Of a DNA stretch of 64,000 nucleotides, positions 27,683 to 36,156 are shown piece after piece. Positions within the stretch are counted from its first letter, which is position 1. Each line of letters starts with the position of its first letter. The notes beneath the pieces are model-generated. The model had not been told where the DNA came from, did no database searches, and saw only the letters and a program-made list of their open reading frames with translations. Both the position numbers and the translations under genes were made by a program. The stretch is from positions 2,046,001 to 2,110,000 of the forward strand of contig NZ_CP126242.1 of the NCBI RefSeq assembly GCF_030142045.1, in the 5' to 3' direction. Source of the stretch: Arthrobacter sp. zg-Y919. Lineage in GTDB: Bacteria > Actinomycetota > Actinomycetes > Actinomycetales > Micrococcaceae.

Positions 27683-28810
27683 CTAGAAGATGCCGCGGCG
27701 GGCGGCCCGCTCATACTGGGGTACCCACGGCAGCTTCGCGTCCAGCTCGGCTGCGGCACGCATCCACCAGTGCGGGTCCCGCAGGGCTGCCCGGGCAATC
27801 AGGACCGCGTCAGCGGAGCCGGACTGGAGGATCTCCTGGGCCTGGGCACCGGAGTCGATCAGCCCGACGGCGGCGGTCGGTACGCCCGCGCCGCGGCGCA
27901 CGGCGTCGGCATACTCCACCTGGTAGTTCGGGCCCACCGGGATGACGGCACCGGGAACAGCTCCGCCGGTGGACACGTCCACAAGGTCCACGCCGTGCTC
28001 GCGGGCTGCGCGGGCCAGGACCACCGAGGATTCGGCGTCCACTCCCCCGGGCAGCCAGTCCGTCGCGGAGATCCGCAGCAGGAGCGGCATGGAATCGGGG
28101 ATGACGGCCCGGACCGCGTCGATGACCTCAAGGGTCAGGCGGTTGCGCCGGGTGGCGTCGCCGCCCCACGCATCGGTGCGGGTGTTGACCAGCGGGCTGA
28201 GGAACTGGTGCAGCAGGTAGCCGTGTGCGCCGTGGATTTCGATGGTGTCGAACCCGGCGTCGACCGCCCGGACGGCCGCGTCGGCGAAGTCGCGGATGAC
28301 CTGCCGGATGCCGGCTTCATCCAGCTGCGCCGGCGCCGCGTAAGTCCCGAAGGGTTCTGCGGTGGGTCCCACGGTCTGCCAGCCGCCGTCGTCGAGCGGG
28401 ACACTGCCCTGGCCCGCGGCGAACGGAGCGTAGGTGGAGGCCTTGCGTCCGGCGTGTGCCAGCTGGATGCCGATCCGCGCATCCACCGCGCCGTGCCGGT
28501 GCACGAACCGGGTGATCCGCTCCCAGCCGGCGGCCTGCCCGCTGTTCCAGATGCCGGCGTCCTGCGGACTGATCCGGCCTTCGGGGCTGACAGCCGTGGC
28601 CTCGGTGATGATCAGGGCCGCGCCGCCGGCGGCGAAGGATCCCAGGTGCATCAGGTGCCAGTCGTTGGGTACCCCGGGAGCATTGTCCGGATCGGCGGGA
28701 TCCACCGGGTCCGCGGAGTACTGGCACATGGCAGCCACCCAGCCGCGGTGGGCCAGTTCCAGTCCGCGCAGGGTGAGGGGGTCGAAGAGGGACGCTGTAT
28801 CCATGGACAT
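27683..28810 (-). CDS. NADH:flavin oxidoreductase / old yellow enzyme (YqjM-like)
   Basis: This FMN-dependent ene-reductase reduces activated C=C bonds using NAD(P)H. It has 375 residues in a TIM barrel. AAMCQYSAD near residue 30 carries the Cys that marks the YqjM/thermophilic-like subgroup, IQLAHAGRKAS contains the FMN/substrate His region, and IEIHGAHGYLLHQFLSP follows. SADAVLIARAALRDPHW is the phosphate-binding end. It starts four bases after the thioredoxin-like gene. The physiological substrate is unknown. Confidence 0.95.
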   Translation of the reverse strand: MSMDTASLFDPLTLRGLELAHRGWVAAMCQYSADPVDPADPDNAPGVPNDWHLMHLGSFAAGGAALIITEATAVSPEGRISPQDAGIWNSGQAAGWERITRFVHRHGAVDARIGIQLAHAGRKASTYAPFAAGQGSVPLDDGGWQTVGPTAEPFGTYAAPAQLDEAGIRQVIRDFADAAVRAVDAGFDTIEIHGAHGYLLHQFLSPLVNTRTDAWGGDATRRNRLTLEVIDAVRAVIPDSMPLLLRISATDWLPGGVDAESSVVLARAAREHGVDLVDVSTGGAVPGAVIPVGPNYQVEYADAVRRGAGVPTAAVGLIDSGAQAQEILQSGSADAVLIARAALRDPHWWMRAAAELDAKLPWVPQYERAARRGIF

Positions 28811-28813
28811 GGC

Positions 28814-29773
28814 CTAGAAAAGTGCCCGGGCGAGGGCCGAACGCGCCTTGGTGACCCGGGGGTCGGCGATGCCCACCACTTCGAAGAGGTCCAGCAGCCG
28901 CAGCCGGGCTTTTTCGCGGTCGTCGCCGTAAACCCTGGCAATCAGTCCGGTAATGCGCCGGAAGGCATCCTCGACATGTCCGCCGGCAATGTCCAGGTCG
29001 GCGACCGCAAGCTGTGCGTCCACGTTGTCGGGCTGCTCGGCGCCGTCCCGGCGGACCGCGTCGGCGTCGGCGCCGCGCAGGCGGGCCATGAGTTCCACCT
29101 GGGCCAGGCCGGCCTTGGCTTCGGCGTCGGCGGGCTGCTCGGCCAGGGCGCGGCGGTACGCGGCCGCGGCGGCGTCGTAATCCTCCGCGTTGATGGCGTC
29201 GAAAGCTTCCTGGTGGAGCGGGGGCAGGGGTGCTTCCTCCGCCGGAGCTTCCTGGGTGCCGCCCTCGAGGGATCCCGCGACCCCGTTGGCTGCGGCGACC
29301 TGCATCAGTTCGCCGACCAGGGCACGGATCTGTTCCTCCGGCAGCAGCCGGTCAAGCAGGGGCACGGGCTGGCCCTTGAGGACGGCAGCCACGGTCGGCA
29401 CGGACGCGGCGGCGAAGGCCTGGGCGATCTGGGGGTAGGCATCAACGTCCACCCGTGCGAGCAGCATGCGCCCGTTCTGTTCCACCGCGATGGCGGCCAG
29501 GATGGCGGACACCTGCTGCGAGTCGGCGCTGGCGTCCGAATACAGGTCAATGACCACCGGCACTTCGGCGGACAGCTGGACCACCTGCGGGAACGTCTGC
29601 TCAGAGACCTGCACCACGAACGGCGACGGACCCGGGGCGGCACCGGGTTCCGTGGCGCCGGCGGCCGGGGCCGCCGGCGCTGCGGAGCGTGCCTTGAGGG
29701 CGGAGAGGTCGACTGCCCCCCGCAGGTTCATGGAGGAAGGAGCCGGTGACGGGCGGTGGTTCGGTGTGCTCAT
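28814..29773 (-). CDS. Thioredoxin-fold/TPR protein lacking the CXXC motif (CnoX/YbbN-like)
   Basis: This 319-residue protein has an Ala/Pro-rich first 50 residues, a thioredoxin fold at about 50-160 and TPR-like helices at about 180-319 (YDAAAAAYRRALAEQPADAEAKAGLA in adjoining blocks). Where thioredoxins have WCxxC it reads LYSDASADSQ, and the whole protein has no cysteine. That fits CnoX-type co-chaperones, which hold clients rather than reduce them. TAAGGT six bases before the ATG may act as a -10 or, as AAGG, a ribosome site. It is followed by the old yellow enzyme gene. Confidence 0.87.
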   Translation of the reverse strand: MSTPNHRPSPAPSSMNLRGAVDLSALKARSAAPAAPAAGATEPGAAPGPSPFVVQVSEQTFPQVVQLSAEVPVVIDLYSDASADSQQVSAILAAIAVEQNGRMLLARVDVDAYPQIAQAFAAASVPTVAAVLKGQPVPLLDRLLPEEQIRALVGELMQVAAANGVAGSLEGGTQEAPAEEAPLPPLHQEAFDAINAEDYDAAAAAYRRALAEQPADAEAKAGLAQVELMARLRGADADAVRRDGAEQPDNVDAQLAVADLDIAGGHVEDAFRRITGLIARVYGDDREKARLRLLDLFEVVGIADPRVTKARSALARALF

Positions 29774-29779
29774 TCATTC

Positions 29780-29785
29780 ACCTTA
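29780..29785 (-). promoter_or_regulatory. Candidate -10 or ribosome-site element (TAAGGT) upstream of the CnoX-like gene
   Basis: On the minus strand TAAGGT, six bases, then ATG. The AAGG core could equally be a Shine-Dalgarno sequence, so this case is ambiguous. Confidence 0.35.
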
Positions 29786-29823
29786 TTACGCCGTGCCCGT
29801 CCACCGGCAAGCCTGCCTCCTGC

Positions 29824-31497
29824 CTACTTCAGCTTTGCGGACAGCAGTTCCTGGTCCGCACCCACCACCGCGGCCTGGCCGGTGCTGCCGGAAGCCGGTA
29901 CGTAGAGCATGACGGCCTCGCCGTGCGTGACGTCGATGCCCTTGTCCGTGGTTGCCTGGCCGGTCAGTGCCTCGTAGACAGTGCCCGCGAGGTTGATGGA
30001 GTCACCGGCTTCCTTCGGCGTGCTCGAGAAGGTGTTGGACAGGTAGCCGAACACGACCGCACCGCCGTCGTCCGTGCGGAGGGCGTAGGTTCCCGCCGGG
30101 TCGGCGGCATGCTGGAACGCGTTCAGGGCGTGCTCGTTCTTCGGGTCGCCCTGTACCTGCTGCTGGAACTTCACCACGTCCTCGCTGAACCGGTTGGCGG
30201 CGAAGGTGTCCTTGTTTTCACCGTCCGGCGCGGTCAGGGAATCCGCCAGGGCCGAGACGGCATCCTGCGGGGACATCACCAGGCCGTTGTCCGAGTCGGC
30301 CGGGATCTGGTCCGCCCCGGTGCCGGTGGGAGGCTGCGGGAAGGTGCTGGCAGGCAGCATCTGGACGGCGGAAACGAGTTTGTAGTTGTCCCGGGCCGAG
30401 GCCTGGACCAGCAGGAGGGCCTGGGGCACGGGGTTACCGTCGCCCTGGGTGACCGCGACGACGGTGCGGGGCCACCCGGCGGCGCCGCTCACGGACTGGG
30501 TCCGCAGCGCCTCGGCGGCCACGGGAACCGGGGCCTCCTGGTCGCCGGACTTCCCGGCGACGGCGTAGTTGGCCTCGCGCATGGCGTACGCAGCGCCTTC
30601 GACGCGCGGCTTCAGCATGGAGGCGTCCTTGGCGGCGTCCCCGGCCCCTACGGTCGCTGCAACGGAATCCAGGATGCGCTCAAGCTGGGCATCCCCCACT
30701 ACCGGCAGGCTGCCGCCGTCGGACTCAGCGGCCAGCGCCGCTGCGGGAGCGCTGCCCGCTGCCAGGACAGCAGCTGCGGCAGCGGCAAGGAAGGCCGGAC
30801 GGCGGCGGGCTGTTGCCGTGAAAGCAGACGTCGAGCCCGAGACGCTGTGCTGCCGGTCTCCGCTGCCGGTGTCCGGACCGCTGCTGCGGCGGCCGCTCCT
30901 GCGCGGGCCGTCGGAGCCGCTGCGCAGGAAGGCCAGTGCGAGGCCGAGGACCGCCAGCAGGCCGCCCACAACAATCAGCGGCACGGCGAAGGGACGGGTG
31001 GCATCGTTTTCCCAGGTCATAGTCACGTCCGTGGGCGCGGGGGCGGTGCCGTCAGCAGCCAGCAGGATCTCCCACTCGCCGCTTTCCGGTGCCTCCCAGT
31101 CGTAGGACAGTTCGCCTTCGCCGGATTCTTCAACGACCCAGAGGTCGGAGCCGGCCGGGTTCGGTGTCTGGGCTTCGCCGTTCTCCGTCTCGACCGCCAG
31201 TTCACCGTCGGCCGCGCCGAGGCGGTTGACGGCGGCCTCTCCCACCCATGCCTCGACGTCGTTCGCGCGGCCTACGGCCAGCGTGAAGGGTGCCTCCGAG
31301 CGGACGGTGATTTCCACGCCGTCCGGGTGCTCGGCCAGCAGTTCCGTATCGAGAACGGTGACAACGGCGTTGCCCGCTTCAGCGGGAGCGGACACCGATT
31401 CGGTCTCCGGGGGCGCCCAGATGGTCCGCTGGCCAATGCCTATCAGCATCAGCAGCACTCCAAGGACGATCAGCGGAACTGCAAATTTGTTTCGCAC
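29824..31497 (-). CDS. Membrane-anchored protein of unknown function (possible DUF8094-type C-terminus)
   Basis: I do not recognise a characterised function for this 557-residue protein. Residues 5-22 form a first membrane segment, and 23-165 an acidic, probably extracellular region (ending GEWEILLAADG). A second membrane segment lies near 170-192, then a basic Ser/Gly/Arg linker, and a third near 233-255 that looks like an internal signal sequence (AAAAAVLAAGSAPAAALAAE). The remaining 300 residues form a soluble domain. From memory this resembles a DUF8094 domain, but I could not check. The start is GTG. Confidence 0.75.
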   Translation of the reverse strand: MRNKFAVPLIVLGVLLMLIGIGQRTIWAPPETESVSAPAEAGNAVVTVLDTELLAEHPDGVEITVRSEAPFTLAVGRANDVEAWVGEAAVNRLGAADGELAVETENGEAQTPNPAGSDLWVVEESGEGELSYDWEAPESGEWEILLAADGTAPAPTDVTMTWENDATRPFAVPLIVVGGLLAVLGLALAFLRSGSDGPRRSGRRSSGPDTGSGDRQHSVSGSTSAFTATARRRPAFLAAAAAAVLAAGSAPAAALAAESDGGSLPVVGDAQLERILDSVAATVGAGDAAKDASMLKPRVEGAAYAMREANYAVAGKSGDQEAPVPVAAEALRTQSVSGAAGWPRTVVAVTQGDGNPVPQALLLVQASARDNYKLVSAVQMLPASTFPQPPTGTGADQIPADSDNGLVMSPQDAVSALADSLTAPDGENKDTFAANRFSEDVVKFQQQVQGDPKNEHALNAFQHAADPAGTYALRTDDGGAVVFGYLSNTFSSTPKEAGDSINLAGTVYEALTGQATTDKGIDVTHGEAVMLYVPASGSTGQAAVVGADQELLSAKLK

Positions 31498-31789
31498 AAC
31501 TTACCTATCTTCAGTCTGGGCAAATGACATGGCAGGGCGGCGCATTTCCCGACCGGCAGGCAGGAAAGGTGTTCCTGAAAAACGGCGGCGAAAACACAGC
31601 GGGGGTCATTGATGTCCTGGCACTTGATAACCCAATGGTAACGAAATCCCTACGGAGCACCCATTCGCGCGTACCCAATGGTGCCGCTTCCGCATTCCCG
31701 CAGCGATGGGAAGGGCTGCGGGGCACCGCCTGCTGGTAGGGTTTCGGTTCGTATCAGGACCGAAGGACGGCAGAGGAGAAACGCGGAAT

Positions 31790-33100
31790 ATGAGCGAAAA
31801 CGAGGACGTGCCTGTCCACGCGCCGCTCCCCGCTCCGGAGGACGGGACGGAAAAGCGCCCCAGGCTGCCCGGATTCCTTTCCACGGCTGCGGACCGGATG
31901 CGTTACAGCCTGCGCCACGGCGTCCCGGGTGCCCGCCCAAGGCGGCGCTTTGAATTCCCGCCGGAGAATGTTGGGGATGCGGAAGTCACCGTTGATCCCG
32001 AGGTGCGGCTTCCGGATGAACGACTGAGCATCAGTGGTGCCGGAACCGGCTCGGAGCCCGGAAGCGTGCGCGCGCACCCCATCTACTTCGGCTTTATGCT
32101 CGCGGTCGGCGTTGGCCTGGCCCTGCTGCTCTACTTCGTGATCACCAATGTCGGCGAGCTGCTCGTCTGGATCGGCGCCGCACTGTTCATCGCCCTGGGC
32201 CTGGACCCGGTGGTGCGCTGGCTGGGCGCGCGGCGGATTCCCCGCCCGGCGGGTATCGCCATCACCGTACTGGTGCTGGCCGGAGTCGTGACGGCGTTCT
32301 TTGCGACGCTCATTCCAACCATCGTCAGCCAGACGTCCGAGATCATTGCCAACGCTCCGGGGTACATCAACAAGTTCCTGGCGTCGGACTTCTTCGTCAA
32401 CATCGACAGCCAGTTCCAGGTGCGCGACCGCATCGAAGACGAGGTTGGCCGCTTTTTCTCGAACAGCGACGCCGTAGGCGGCATCTTCGGCGGAGTCCTC
32501 AGCGTGGGCACCGTGATTGCAAACGGCCTCTTCGGCGCCCTGATCATCCTGGTCCTCACCCTCTATTTCCTGGCTTCGCTGCCGTCGATGAAGAAGTGGG
32601 GCTACCGGCTGGCGCCGCGCAGCCGGCGGCGCCGGGTGGAGGCCCTGTCCGAGGAAATCACCGGCAGCGTCGGCAACTACGTGATCGGCCAGGGCTTCGT
32701 GGCACTGCTCGATGCGACGTATGCGTTCATCGTCATGACCATCACCGGCGTGCCGTTCTCCGTGCTGCTGGCGTTCCTGGTCGCGCTGCTGGCGTTCATC
32801 CCTCTGGTCGGCCCGCCCATTGCCCTGGTCCTGGTCTCCCTCGTGGCCCTGACCGAAGGCTGGCAGACGGCGGTGGTGTTCGCCATCCTCTACATGGCCT
32901 ACCTGCAGTTCGAGGCGTATTTTGTCTCCCCGCGCGTGATGCAGCGGGCCGTTGCAGTGCCCGGAGCGGTGGCGGTTATTGCCGTGATCGCCGGCGGCAG
33001 CCTGCTCGGGGTACTGGGAGCACTCATCGCCATCCCGACGGCGGCCGCCATCCTGCTGCTGCTGAAGGAAGTCTTCATTGCCCGGCAGGACAGGATCTGA
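31790..33100 (+). CDS. AI-2E family transporter (PerM/YdiK-like permease)
   Basis: This 436-residue membrane protein of the AI-2E exporter (UPF0118) family has a hydrophilic N-terminus of about 95 residues, followed by about eight hydrophobic segments. The conserved loop GPPIALVLVSLVAL and the end segment VIAGGSLLGVLGALIAIPTAA are typical. Only a few members move autoinducer-2; others export ions or are uncharacterised. The ATG follows GAGGAG (31773-31778). A start 28 codons further upstream is open but not protein-like. Confidence 0.92.
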   Translation: MSENEDVPVHAPLPAPEDGTEKRPRLPGFLSTAADRMRYSLRHGVPGARPRRRFEFPPENVGDAEVTVDPEVRLPDERLSISGAGTGSEPGSVRAHPIYFGFMLAVGVGLALLLYFVITNVGELLVWIGAALFIALGLDPVVRWLGARRIPRPAGIAITVLVLAGVVTAFFATLIPTIVSQTSEIIANAPGYINKFLASDFFVNIDSQFQVRDRIEDEVGRFFSNSDAVGGIFGGVLSVGTVIANGLFGALIILVLTLYFLASLPSMKKWGYRLAPRSRRRRVEALSEEITGSVGNYVIGQGFVALLDATYAFIVMTITGVPFSVLLAFLVALLAFIPLVGPPIALVLVSLVALTEGWQTAVVFAILYMAYLQFEAYFVSPRVMQRAVAVPGAVAVIAVIAGGSLLGVLGALIAIPTAAAILLLLKEVFIARQDRI

Positions 33101-33156
33101 CCCGGTCCTGACCCGGTCCCGCACCCGTGGCTGCAGCTGCGGCTACCGCTGCAGAC

Positions 33157-33501
33157 TCAGTAGCGGCGGCGGGTCCGCCAGCAGTGGCTGTGCCAGTGGC
33201 GGCGTCCCTCGACGGCTGCCTGCCGGCCGAGCAGCGAGTCTTCCTGCCACACGACCAGGTGCGCCGTTCCGGGCGGGATCCTCTGCCCGCAGCCGGGGCA
33301 CCGGTAGTCCTTCGCGGCGTTGACTGCCGTGATCTGCCGCACCGACCATTCGCCGTCGGGACCGGTCTCGCGCCGCGGAATACCGGCACGTGTGCGCTCC
33401 AGATCCACCTCGGGCGGGGCTGATGCCCACTTACGGCGGGCGTTCCGGCCCGCAGCACTGCCGGCGGCGGGCACACGGCGGGGACGGTTGGAACGGGGCA
33501 T
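33157..33501 (-). CDS. Small zinc-finger-like basic protein
   Basis: This 114-residue protein has a strongly basic N-terminus (MPRSNRPRR) and a C-terminal cysteine/histidine cluster: CPGCGQRIPPGTAHLVVW, then RRHWHSHCWRTRRRY. The pattern (two Cys, then His, then two His and Cys) looks like a metal-binding knuckle. Related small proteins occur across actinobacteria without a known function; some are mislabelled ATP/GTP-binding. An ATG three codons upstream (33510) is also possible. It diverges from nucS. Confidence 0.78.
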   Translation of the reverse strand: MPRSNRPRRVPAAGSAAGRNARRKWASAPPEVDLERTRAGIPRRETGPDGEWSVRQITAVNAAKDYRCPGCGQRIPPGTAHLVVWQEDSLLGRQAAVEGRRHWHSHCWRTRRRY

Positions 33502-33529
33502 AGAAGTCATTTTGCCGTAGTTCAGCCGG

Positions 33530-33535
33530 TAAAGT
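33530..33535 (+). promoter_or_regulatory. Candidate -10 element (TAAAGT) for leaderless nucS
   Basis: TAAAGT ends six bases before the GTG at 33542, with no ribosome site. Confidence 0.48.
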
Positions 33536-33541
33536 GCAACT

Positions 33542-34237
33542 GTGCGTTTAGTAATAGCCCGATGCTCCGTTGACTACGTCGGCCGCCTCCGTGCCCATCT
33601 GCCCCTTGCCGTGAGGCTGCTTATGGTGAAGGCGGACGGTTCCGTCCTGATCCATTCCGACGGCGGATCGTACAAGCCGCTGAACTGGATGAGCCCTCCG
33701 GCGACCATGCGGAGCGTGGAACCGGATGAGATTGATGCCGCAGCCGGCGTCACCGAAGTCTGGAATGTCCAGAGCGCCAAGACGGATGACCGTCTGGTGA
33801 TCAGCATCCATGAGCGGTTCTCCGACGTCTCGCACGACCTCGGCACCGACCCCGGACTGATCAAGGACGGCGTGGAAGCGGACCTGCAGCGCCTGCTCGC
33901 CGAACAGATCAACCGGCTCGGCGAAGGCCACACACTGATCCGCCGGGAGTACATGACCGCCATCGGCCCCGTGGACATCCTCGCCCGCGACGCGTCCGGC
34001 GCCACGGTGGCGGTGGAACTCAAACGCCGCGGTGACATTGACGGCGTCGAACAGCTGACCCGCTACCTCGAACTGCTCAACCGGGACCCGCTGCTCGCTC
34101 CGGTCCGCGGCATCTTTGCCGCGCAGCAGATCAAGCCCCAGGCCCGCGTACTGGCCGAGGACCGCGGCATCACCTGCCTGACGCTCGACTACGACGCGAT
34201 GCGCGGTGTCGACGACCGCGATTCCCGGCTGTTCTGA
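33542..34237 (+). CDS. nucS: Mismatch-specific endonuclease NucS (EndoMS)
   Basis: This enzyme cuts both strands at mismatches and replaces MutS/MutL mismatch repair in most actinobacteria. It has 231 residues. The N-terminal half forms the dimerisation domain, and the C-terminal half is a RecB-like nuclease with Asp145 in GPVDILARD and Glu159-Leu-Lys161 in VAVELKRR. The last residues, DSRLF, could serve as a sliding-clamp motif. The GTG is six bases after TAAAGT. Neighbours do not form an operon. Confidence 0.96.
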   Translation: MRLVIARCSVDYVGRLRAHLPLAVRLLMVKADGSVLIHSDGGSYKPLNWMSPPATMRSVEPDEIDAAAGVTEVWNVQSAKTDDRLVISIHERFSDVSHDLGTDPGLIKDGVEADLQRLLAEQINRLGEGHTLIRREYMTAIGPVDILARDASGATVAVELKRRGDIDGVEQLTRYLELLNRDPLLAPVRGIFAAQQIKPQARVLAEDRGITCLTLDYDAMRGVDDRDSRLF

Positions 34238-34307
34238 CGCCCTTTCCCTCGGCTCTCCGGCCTGCTGCGGACGGCACGGCGCACTCGCCGCCGCCGTCGG
34301 GCATGCC

Positions 34308-34313
34308 TAGAAT
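34308..34313 (+). promoter_or_regulatory. Candidate -10 element (TAGAAT) for leaderless nagA
   Basis: TAGAAT ends six bases before the ATG at 34320; no ribosome site is visible. Confidence 0.5.
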
Positions 34314-34319
34314 CGGTGC

Positions 34320-35549
34320 ATGAACCCATCGGCACGCCCGCGGGACCGCGGCTATCTCCGGGGCACCCTGCACACACCGGACGCACTGCTGCCCGACGGC
34401 GTCCTCGCCTTTGAAGGGGACCGGATCACCTACGCCGGTCCAGCGGACGGTTTCGACGACGACGGCTGGCCGGCGCCCGTACGGATACCCGAGGGTTCGC
34501 TCATCCTTCCCGGGCTCGTGGATCTGCACTGCCACGGAGCGGTAGGCAGCGACTTCACCACCTCCGATGCCGACGGAGTACGGCAGGCAGTGGCCTTCCT
34601 GCACTCGTCCGGAACCACCACCCTGCTGGCAAGCACCATGTCGGTGCAGCGCCCGGAACTGCTGGCGGCCGCCGCCCGGCTCGGAGCCCTGGCCAGGGAG
34701 GGGCTTATTGCCGGCATCCATGCCGAGGGACCCTTTCTTTCGCCGGAGCACTGCGGCGCACAGGACCCGGCATCCCTCCTTGCCCCGGATCCGGACTTCG
34801 TAGACGAACTCCTTGATGCCTCGGACAGCGAACTGGTCACCATGACCTATGCCCCTGAGCTGCCCGGAGCCGACGACCTGGTGGACCGTTTGGTCCTCCA
34901 CGGTGTCACCCCTTCAATGGGCCATACGGGGGCCTCTGACGCCGTTGCTGCCGCTTCCCTGTTATCCGCCCAGGAGGAAATGGAGGAGGCCGGCTTCGGC
35001 GGCTACGCTGCCCGCCCCACGGTGACGCATTTATTCAACGGCATGGCCCCGATGCACCACCGCTCCCCCGGCCCCGTCCCGGCGGGCCTGCGGGCCGCGC
35101 GCAGCGGGGCGGCGGTGGTGGAACTGATTGCGGACAGCGTGCATGTGGATCCGGCCATCATCCGGACCGTCTTCGAGCTGGTGGGGGCACCAAACGTGGC
35201 GCTGGTCAGCGATTCCATGGCGGCCACCGGGCTGGGCGACGGCAGCTACCGGCTGGGATCCGCCGATGTCCTGGTCGGCGACGGAACGGCCCGCCTCAGC
35301 GATGGAGCACTGGCCGGCGGAACCGCCACGCTGCTGCAGTGCGTACGCACCGCCGTCGCGGCCGGGGTTCCCCTGGCTGATGCGGTGACGGCAGCCGCCG
35401 AGGTGCCGGCGGACGTCCTCCGCCTGGCCGATGAAGTCGGTGCCCTTCGCCGTGGGCTGCGGGCCGACGCCCTTGTGGTGTCGCCGGACCTGCAGCTGCA
35501 TGCCGTCCTGCGCTGCGGGACGTTCCTGCCGCTCCCCGAAAACACCTAG
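34320..35549 (+). CDS. nagA: N-acetylglucosamine-6-phosphate deacetylase
   Basis: This amidohydrolase converts GlcNAc-6-phosphate to glucosamine-6-phosphate in amino-sugar recycling. It has 409 residues. The metal and active-site residues are visible: DLHCHG (His70, His72), Glu136 in GIHAEGPFLS, GHTGAS, THLFNGMAPMHHR and the catalytic Asp in VSDSMAATG. No nagB or transporter gene lies next to it. Confidence 0.95.
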   Translation: MNPSARPRDRGYLRGTLHTPDALLPDGVLAFEGDRITYAGPADGFDDDGWPAPVRIPEGSLILPGLVDLHCHGAVGSDFTTSDADGVRQAVAFLHSSGTTTLLASTMSVQRPELLAAAARLGALAREGLIAGIHAEGPFLSPEHCGAQDPASLLAPDPDFVDELLDASDSELVTMTYAPELPGADDLVDRLVLHGVTPSMGHTGASDAVAAASLLSAQEEMEEAGFGGYAARPTVTHLFNGMAPMHHRSPGPVPAGLRAARSGAAVVELIADSVHVDPAIIRTVFELVGAPNVALVSDSMAATGLGDGSYRLGSADVLVGDGTARLSDGALAGGTATLLQCVRTAVAAGVPLADAVTAAAEVPADVLRLADEVGALRRGLRADALVVSPDLQLHAVLRCGTFLPLPENT

Positions 35550-35776
35550 GGAAAACCACGCAGGAAAAGTTTTTCGTATTCCGGCATTGACCAAACATTT
35601 CGGTTATGCGACTCTATTACCAAGTCTTTGTGCAGGTGTTTTTTCATGCTCGCAAGACCGTTGCGAGTGAGAAGCTCCTCAAGGAACTGCTGAACGGCAA
35701 GAACTTGGGCTTTCTTGCTTCAGTAACATGGCCGGCACGGACTGTGCAGGTAAGTTCCACATAATGAGGAGAAACA
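35550..35776 (+). promoter_or_regulatory. Leader region of the cold-shock gene
   Basis: This 227-base gap holds TTGACC at 35587-35592 as a possible -35, but no convincing -10 at 16-18 bases (GACTCT is the best). If transcription starts near 35620 the mRNA has about 150 bases of untranslated leader, as cold-shock genes often do. It is clearly more AT-rich than its surroundings. Confidence 0.4.
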
Positions 35777-35980
35777 ATGGCTCAGGGTACCGTCAAATGG
35801 TTTAACGCCGAAAAGGGCTTCGGCTTCATCACTCCGGACGACTCCGACGGCGACGTCTTCGTCCACTACTCCGAAATCCAGACCAACGGATTCAAGACCC
35901 TCGACGAAAACCAGCGCGTTTCCTTCGAGATCGGCCAGGGCGCCAAGGGCCCCCAGGCCACCGGCGTCACCGCCCTCTAA
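35777..35980 (+). CDS. Cold-shock protein, CspA family
   Basis: This single cold-shock domain has 67 residues and binds single-stranded RNA/DNA as an RNA chaperone. RNP1 reads KGFGFITP and RNP2 [22 protein letters not shown] is the standard N-terminus. A strong AGGAG lies seven bases before the ATG, and a perfect terminator follows. The long leader upstream suggests post-transcriptional control. Confidence 0.97.
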   Translation: MAQGTVKWFNAEKGFGFITPDDSDGDVFVHYSEIQTNGFKTLDENQRVSFEIGQGAKGPQATGVTAL

Positions 35981-36005
35981 GGTCCCGAAGTTCCTTTCCT
36001 AACGG

Positions 36006-36052
36006 AAAAAGAGGAAAGCCCCCGGCACATGCCGGGGGCTTTCCTCTTTTTT
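36006..36052. terminator. Strong bidirectional-looking terminator between csp and murA
   Basis: A perfect 21-bp stem (36006-36026 with 36031-36051) has a 4-base loop, with A residues on one side and T residues on the other. It can stop the csp transcript and, from the other strand, the murA transcript. Confidence 0.95.
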
Positions 36053-36156
36053 CAGGTTATTCCGCTTTCGCGCAGGTCCCGCTGTTTTAGCAGTTCGGCA
36101 GAATTTTTCGGTTTCCCGTGGTGAGCGGTTCCCCGGCGTTTCCCCAATTGCTGCGG

